Source: Akkermansia muciniphila
Lineage (GTDB): Bacteria > Pseudomonadota > Gammaproteobacteria > Burkholderiales > Burkholderiaceae_C
Reading direction: 5' to 3'
Length of the DNA stretch: 10,588 nucleotides
NCBI GenBank assembly: GCA_943327015.2
Contig: CALPVM020000054.1
Span: 1-10,588 of the forward strand
The notes under the pieces were generated by a model, which saw only the letters and a program-made list of their open reading frames with translations, searched no databases and was not told where the DNA came from. The translations under genes and the position numbers were made by a program. This document shows, piece by piece, positions 6,807-10,588 of this stretch; position 1 is the stretch's first letter, and every line of letters starts with the position of its first letter.

Positions 6807-6852
6807 AGGGACTCTCTGTTACACATGCCGCAATGCTAACGCATCCGGTGTG

Positions 6853-6868
6853 TACGCCACAAGGCGTA
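6853..6868. repeat. Inverted repeat in the divergent spacer before urtA
   Basis: TACGCC (6853-6858) and GGCGTA (6863-6868) form a perfect 6-bp inverted repeat around ACAA. It lies in the 169-bp spacer between the divergent coiled-coil gene and urtA. The GGCGT half recurs directly at 6880-6884 (GGCGTG). This could be an operator, for example for nitrogen control. No clear sigma-54 -24/-12 pair and no convincing sigma-70 boxes were seen in the spacer. A dyad this short could also arise by chance. Confidence 0.3.
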
Positions 6869-6975
6869 TTTCCAGAAATGGCGTGCTTCTTTACAGTTTG
6901 TCCATCGCTGCAACAAAAGAGTTATCCCTGAAGTGCAGCGAAAGGTGAATGTCATTAACTTTTGGAGAAGCATCC

Positions 6976-8238
6976 ATGCAACGTCGTTTTACTCTCAAGG
7001 CTGTTACCGCTGCTGTAGCACTTAGCAGCTTGTCCATTTTGCCTTCTTATGCCGCTGACACCATCAAGGTGGGCGTATTGCACAGCCTGTCCGGCACCAT
7101 GGCAATTTCTGAAACTGTGTTGAAGGATACAGTCTTGATGGCAATTGACGAAATCAATGCCAAGGGTGGTGTTTTAGGCAAGAAGCTGGAGCCCGTAGTG
7201 GTGGATCCAGCATCGAACTGGCCTTTGTTTGCTGAGAAAACAAAACAACTGTTGGGTAAGGACAAAGTGGCTGTGATTTTTGGATGCTGGACATCAGTAT
7301 CACGTAAATCGGTTTTGCCCGTGGTGGAAGAAATGAATGGACTGCTGTTTTACCCCGTGCAGTACGAGGGTGAAGAGCTTTCTAAAAACGTGTTTTATAC
7401 CGGTGCAGCACCTAACCAGCAAGCGATTCCTGCCGTCGAATACTTAATGAGTAAAGAGGGTGGCGGTGCTAAGCGTTTTGTGTTGTTGGGTACGGACTAT
7501 GTGTACCCCCGCACTACCAACAAAATTTTGCGCGCATTCTTGAAGAGCAAGGGTGTGGCAGATAAAGACATTGATGAGAAGTACACACCATTTGGTCATT
7601 CTGACTATCAAACCATTGTGGCTGACATCAAGAAATTCTCTGCTGGTGGTAAGACCGCTGTAATTTCTACCATTAACGGTGACTCCAATGTGCCTTTTTA
7701 CAAAGAACTAGGTAATGCTGGTTTGAAAGCTAAAGATGTGCCGGTTGTAGCGTTTAGTGTGGGTGAGGAAGAACTGCGTGGTGTGGACACCAAACCATTG
7801 GTGGGTCACTTGGCCGCATGGAATTACTTCATGACCATTAAGAACCCTGCAAATACTGACTTTATTAACAAATGGTCTGCATATGCTAAGGCAAAGAACA
7901 TAGCCGGTCATAAGGACAAGCCTTTGACCAATGACCCGATGGAGGCTACTTACATTGGCATCAATATGTGGAAACAAGCGGTTGAAAAAGCCAAGACTAC
8001 CGATGTAGACAAGGTAATTGCGGCTATGGCCGGACAGACCTTTAAGGCTCCGAGCGGTATTGTGAGCAAGATGGATGAGAAGAACCACCACTTGCACAAG
8101 TCGGTGTTTATTGGTGAGGTGAAGGCCGATGGTCAGTTTAATGTAGTGTGGAAGACGCCAGGCCCGGTAAAAGCCAAGCCATGGAGCCCCTATATAGAAG
8201 GCAATGATAAGAAGCCTGATGAGCCAGCAAAGAAATAA
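6976..8238 (+). CDS. urtA: Urea ABC transporter, periplasmic urea-binding protein UrtA
   Basis: Binds urea in the periplasm and delivers it to the UrtBC permease. 420 aa from the ATG at 6976, near the family's usual length. The signal peptide MQRRFTLKAVTAAVALSSLS...LPSYA is probably cleaved after residue 26 (SYA|ADT). The mature protein carries segments I recognise from UrtA: IKVGVLHSLSGTMAISE, DPASNWPLFAEK, VFGCWTSVSRKSVLPV, LFYPVQYEGEE and TGAAPNQQAIPA. This is the amide/urea branch of the type I binding-protein fold. The start at 6976 is preferred because GGAG (6964-6967) lies eight bases upstream. A further ATG at 6949 would add nine residues before the signal peptide and is less well placed. 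The RRFTLK segment resembles but does not match the Tat motif. A terminator-like hairpin separates it from urtB. Confidence 0.96.
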   Translation: MQRRFTLKAVTAAVALSSLSILPSYAADTIKVGVLHSLSGTMAISETVLKDTVLMAIDEINAKGGVLGKKLEPVVVDPASNWPLFAEKTKQLLGKDKVAVIFGCWTSVSRKSVLPVVEEMNGLLFYPVQYEGEELSKNVFYTGAAPNQQAIPAVEYLMSKEGGGAKRFVLLGTDYVYPRTTNKILRAFLKSKGVADKDIDEKYTPFGHSDYQTIVADIKKFSAGGKTAVISTINGDSNVPFYKELGNAGLKAKDVPVVAFSVGEEELRGVDTKPLVGHLAAWNYFMTIKNPANTDFINKWSAYAKAKNIAGHKDKPLTNDPMEATYIGINMWKQAVEKAKTTDVDKVIAAMAGQTFKAPSGIVSKMDEKNHHLHKSVFIGEVKADGQFNVVWKTPGPVKAKPWSPYIEGNDKKPDEPAKK

Positions 8239-8272
8239 GTCCCTTACGGTAGCCCTGAAATAGGGTTTGACA

Positions 8273-8313
8273 GCACACCACCGGGATGAACTTTCGGGGG
8301 TGTGCTTTTTTTT
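8273..8313 (+). terminator. Terminator-like hairpin between urtA and urtB
   Basis: GCACACC (8273-8279) pairs with GGTGTGC (8299-8305). After one mismatch the pairing continues with CCGG (8281-8284) against TCGG (8294-8297 region, one G-T pair). Eight T residues at 8306-8313 follow. This is a good intrinsic terminator by form, yet urtB starts only 12 bases later with no promoter in between. It probably ends part of the transcripts, so that more binding protein than permease is made. It could also stabilise the urtA message against 3' decay. Confidence 0.8.
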
Positions 8314-8325
8314 GAGAATGGCATT

Positions 8326-9900
8326 ATGTTAGTTAAGAAACTAATCACTGGATTAAGTTTGTTGTGGTGTTGTCAGGCTTTTGCTTTAACGCAAGAGCAA
8401 GCACTTGCGCTTACCGTGGGCGAGGGTGATACCCGGATTGAAGCACTGCGTAGCGCTGTAACAGATGCGGATGAGGCGACTATTCGTTTGATTCAGGCCT
8501 TGGCAGATGATGCAGTAAAGATTGTGGCTGGTAAGCCGGTTGTGGTGCATGATGGCAAAGGAATTGACCCCATTAGCGGCGTTGAACTTGCTATGCCGGA
8601 TACGGCGGAAGATGTAATGAACAACAACCGCATGCGCGGTGAAATTGACCTAGCATTGGCAGCTTTGAAGCTGCTTTCTAGCGATGCAAATATTCGGCGT
8701 GATGCGGTAACAACCCTGCGCACAGAAGTGGATGAAAGCAAATTACCATTGATAGAAAAGGCATTGGCACAGGAGACGGTTCACGATATTAGGGACAGTT
8801 TGGAGCAGCTCCGCGCGGCAGCGTTGTTGGGTAGCGCGGATGCGGGCAAACGTATGGAAGCTGCAGCTTTATTGGGGCAAAGCGGTCAGGCTAGCACCAA
8901 AACTTTGCTGGTTGAACGGTTTGCTGTTGAACAGGATTCTGCTGTGAAGTCCGCATTAAGTAAAAGCTTGCGCGAGGTAGAGTCGCGCCTAGCTTGGGGC
9001 GACCGCTTGGGTGTTCTGTTTAGCGGTATCAGTTTGGGCTCTATATTGTTGCTGGTGGCGTTGGGGCTTGCCATTACCTATGGCTTGATGGGCGTAATAA
9101 ACATGGCCCATGGTGAGTTGATGATGATCGGCGCTTATGCCACCTACGTAGTGCAAGGGATTTTTCAAAAGTATCTACCCGGAGCATTTGACTGGTACTT
9201 GTTGGCATCGGTTCCGGTGGCGTTTATGGCATCTGCATTGGTGGGTGCTGCGTTGGAGCGCGGTGTTATTCGGTATTTGTACGGCAGGCCGTTAGAGACT
9301 TTGCTGGCTACCTGGGGCATTAGTTTGATTTTGATGCAACTGGTGCGTACGATTTTTGGTGCACAAAACGTGGGGGTAGAAAACCCGAGTTGGATGAGTG
9401 GTGGCGTGCAGGTTATGGGTAATTTGTCGCTGCCTTACAACCGTTTGGTGATTGTGGCCTTTGCATTTGCGGTGCTGGCTGGAGTGGCCTTTTTAATCAG
9501 TAAAACACGCTTGGGCTTGTTTGTACGAAGTGTAACTCAAAACCGCCCGATTGCTGCTTGCATGGGGGTCAATACTGCACGCGTGGACACTTATGCGTTT
9601 GCTTTGGGTTCTGGAATTGCCGGTTTGGCCGGATGCGCCTTGAGCCAAGTGGGCAATGTGGGGCCCGATTTGGGGCAGGGCTACATCGTAGACTCCTTTA
9701 TGGTGGTGGTGCTTGGCGGTGTGGGGCAGCTAGCCGGCACGGTGTATGCCGCTTTGGGGCTCGGTGTATTGAACAAGCTGCTGGAAGGCTGGACGGGTGC
9801 AGTACTCGCCAAGATTGCGGTGCTGGTGTTGATTATTGTGTTTATTCAAAAACGTCCTCAAGGTATTTTTGCCATGAAGGGCAGGAGCGCAGAAGCATGA
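8326..9900 (+). CDS. urtB: Urea ABC transporter permease UrtB with periplasmic N-terminal extension
   Basis: One of two membrane subunits that move urea across the inner membrane. 524 aa from the ATG at 8326. A signal peptide (MLVKKLITGLSLLWCCQAFA, cleavage likely after residue 20) leads a ~200-residue periplasmic region of alpha-helical repeats resembling HEAT repeats (RRDAVTTLRTEV, RMEAAALLGQSG). The permease domain begins near residue 225 and shows the LivH-type signature GLMGVINMAHGELMMIGAYA (~254-273), several hydrophobic segments and a C-terminal GQLAGTVYAALGLG. This long form with the N-terminal extension is the version I know from proteobacterial UrtB. A GTG at 8302 lies in the terminator stem and would add eight residues, so it is rejected. 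A weak GAGAA precedes the ATG. The stop overlaps the urtC start (ATGA). Confidence 0.95.
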   Translation: MLVKKLITGLSLLWCCQAFALTQEQALALTVGEGDTRIEALRSAVTDADEATIRLIQALADDAVKIVAGKPVVVHDGKGIDPISGVELAMPDTAEDVMNNNRMRGEIDLALAALKLLSSDANIRRDAVTTLRTEVDESKLPLIEKALAQETVHDIRDSLEQLRAAALLGSADAGKRMEAAALLGQSGQASTKTLLVERFAVEQDSAVKSALSKSLREVESRLAWGDRLGVLFSGISLGSILLLVALGLAITYGLMGVINMAHGELMMIGAYATYVVQGIFQKYLPGAFDWYLLASVPVAFMASALVGAALERGVIRYLYGRPLETLLATWGISLILMQLVRTIFGAQNVGVENPSWMSGGVQVMGNLSLPYNRLVIVAFAFAVLAGVAFLISKTRLGLFVRSVTQNRPIAACMGVNTARVDTYAFALGSGIAGLAGCALSQVGNVGPDLGQGYIVDSFMVVVLGGVGQLAGTVYAALGLGVLNKLLEGWTGAVLAKIAVLVLIIVFIQKRPQGIFAMKGRSAEA

Positions 9901-10588
9901 GCAAAGTAGATGTTGTTTTACCCGCTGCAGCGCCACTACTTTCCCGTAAAGGGTGGGCAGCGTTTTTAGTGGCTTTAATCGTGACCTGTGCCATTGCGCC
10001 AGTGCTTAATTTGCTGGTGCCTGAGGGCAGCATGTTCCACATGAGTGACTTTGCCGTGGCCTTGATTGCCAAAATCATGTGCTATGCCATATGTGCCTTG
10101 GCCATGGATTTGATTTGGGGTTTTACTGGCATTTTGAGCTTGGGGCATGGGCTGTTTTTTGCCTTGGGTGGTTATGCCATGGGCATGTACCTGATGCGCC
10201 AAATTGGCCTGGATGGTAACTACAAAAGCGAGCTGCCCGACTTTATGGTGTTTTTGGACTGGAAAGCCCTGCCATGGCATTGGACGCTATCAGACAGCTT
10301 TGTCGCAACCTTGTTTTTGGTAGTGGCGGTGCCGGGGCTTGTGGCGTTTGTGTTTGGATACTTTGCATTTCGCTCGCGCATTAAAGGGGTGTATTTTTCT
10401 ATCATTACCCAAGCCATGACGTTTGCTGCCATGCTGCTGTTCTTCCGCAATGAAACCGGCTTTGGCGGCAACAATGGCTTTACCGACTTTAAGCGCATTT
10501 TGGATGTGCCAATTGCAACACCCCAGATGCGCATGTTTTTGTTTGTACTCACTGCAGTCACTTTGCTCGGGTTCTTTTTACTGGCGCG
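9897..10588 (+). CDS. urtC: Urea ABC transporter permease UrtC, 5' part (continues beyond window)
   Basis: The ATG at 9897 overlaps the urtB stop (ATGA), and AGGAG (9883-9887) sits nine bases upstream. The frame stays open for 230 codons to the window edge. The product begins MSKVDVVLPAAAPLLSRKGW, and then hydrophobic segments and LivM-type signatures follow: ALAMDLIWGFTGILSLGHG and YFSIITQAMTFAAMLLFF, then NETGFGGNNGFTDF, a stretch I recognise from UrtC. It is the second permease subunit of the urea transporter and should pair with UrtB. By analogy with other operons, urtD and urtE (ATPases) are expected next, beyond the window. Confidence 0.95.
   Translation, partial: MSKVDVVLPAAAPLLSRKGWAAFLVALIVTCAIAPVLNLLVPEGSMFHMSDFAVALIAKIMCYAICALAMDLIWGFTGILSLGHGLFFALGGYAMGMYLMRQIGLDGNYKSELPDFMVFLDWKALPWHWTLSDSFVATLFLVVAVPGLVAFVFGYFAFRSRIKGVYFSIITQAMTFAAMLLFFRNETGFGGNNGFTDFKRILDVPIATPQMRMFLFVLTAVTLLGFFLLA

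Noticed and set aside
6766..6948. 60-codon plus-strand frame entering the spacer before urtA
   Set aside because: It starts inside the coiled-coil gene on the other strand, has no ribosome binding site or recognisable motif, and ends just before the spare urtA ATG.
6979..6999. Tat signal in UrtA
   Set aside because: The sequence QRRFTLK has the twin arginines, but the following residues are shifted from the RRxFLK consensus. An ordinary Sec signal peptide explains it equally well.
1..10588. CRISPR arrays, insertion sequences, tRNA genes, attachment sites
   Set aside because: Reading through the window I found no regularly spaced repeats, transposase motifs, tRNA-like segments or flanking duplications.

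Overview
The window looks like a stretch of betaproteobacterial chromosome of moderate GC, possibly Nitrosomonadales or a methylotroph relative. The clues are the 5S rRNA sequence, a cyclase and a phosphatase of types I associate with Betaproteobacteria, and a urtABC urea transporter cluster. The order and genus are inference only.

Layout. Positions 1-92 are the 3' part of a 5S rRNA, the end of an rRNA operon, closed by a strong intrinsic terminator (111-143). Next come two plus-strand genes for cyclic-di-GMP metabolism: an HD-GYP protein (211-1497) and a triple PAS-GGDEF-EAL protein (1494-3920), joined by an ATGA overlap. An eight-codon reading frame (178-204) with a Shine-Dalgarno-like sequence lies just upstream of the first gene and makes its start ambiguous. 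The gap at 3921-4227 is not empty. It holds a near-perfect 21-bp dyad (3986-4006), a 43-codon cysteine-rich small gene with its own ribosome binding site (4025-4156), and a weak hairpin followed by T residues (4141-4169). A class III adenylate cyclase (4228-5445) follows.

On the minus strand, a membrane-anchored coiled-coil protein of unknown function (6806-6135) and a histidine-phosphatase family protein (6125-5436) form a compact two-gene unit. Its end overlaps the end of the cyclase gene by 10 bp, tail to tail.

The right third is the start of a urea ABC-transporter operon on the plus strand: urtA (periplasmic binding protein), a terminator-like hairpin, urtB (permease with a periplasmic N-terminal extension) and the first 230 codons of urtC (second permease), which runs off the window. 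The operon starts divergently from the coiled-coil gene, across a spacer with a short inverted repeat.

Together the left half makes or breaks second messengers (c-di-GMP turnover by HD-GYP and EAL, cAMP synthesis by the cyclase), and the right part imports urea. Most genes belong to known families. The least explained items are the small four-cysteine protein with its dyad, the coiled-coil membrane protein, the altered active sites in the HD-GYP, GGDEF and phosphatase domains, and the hairpin between urtA and urtB.
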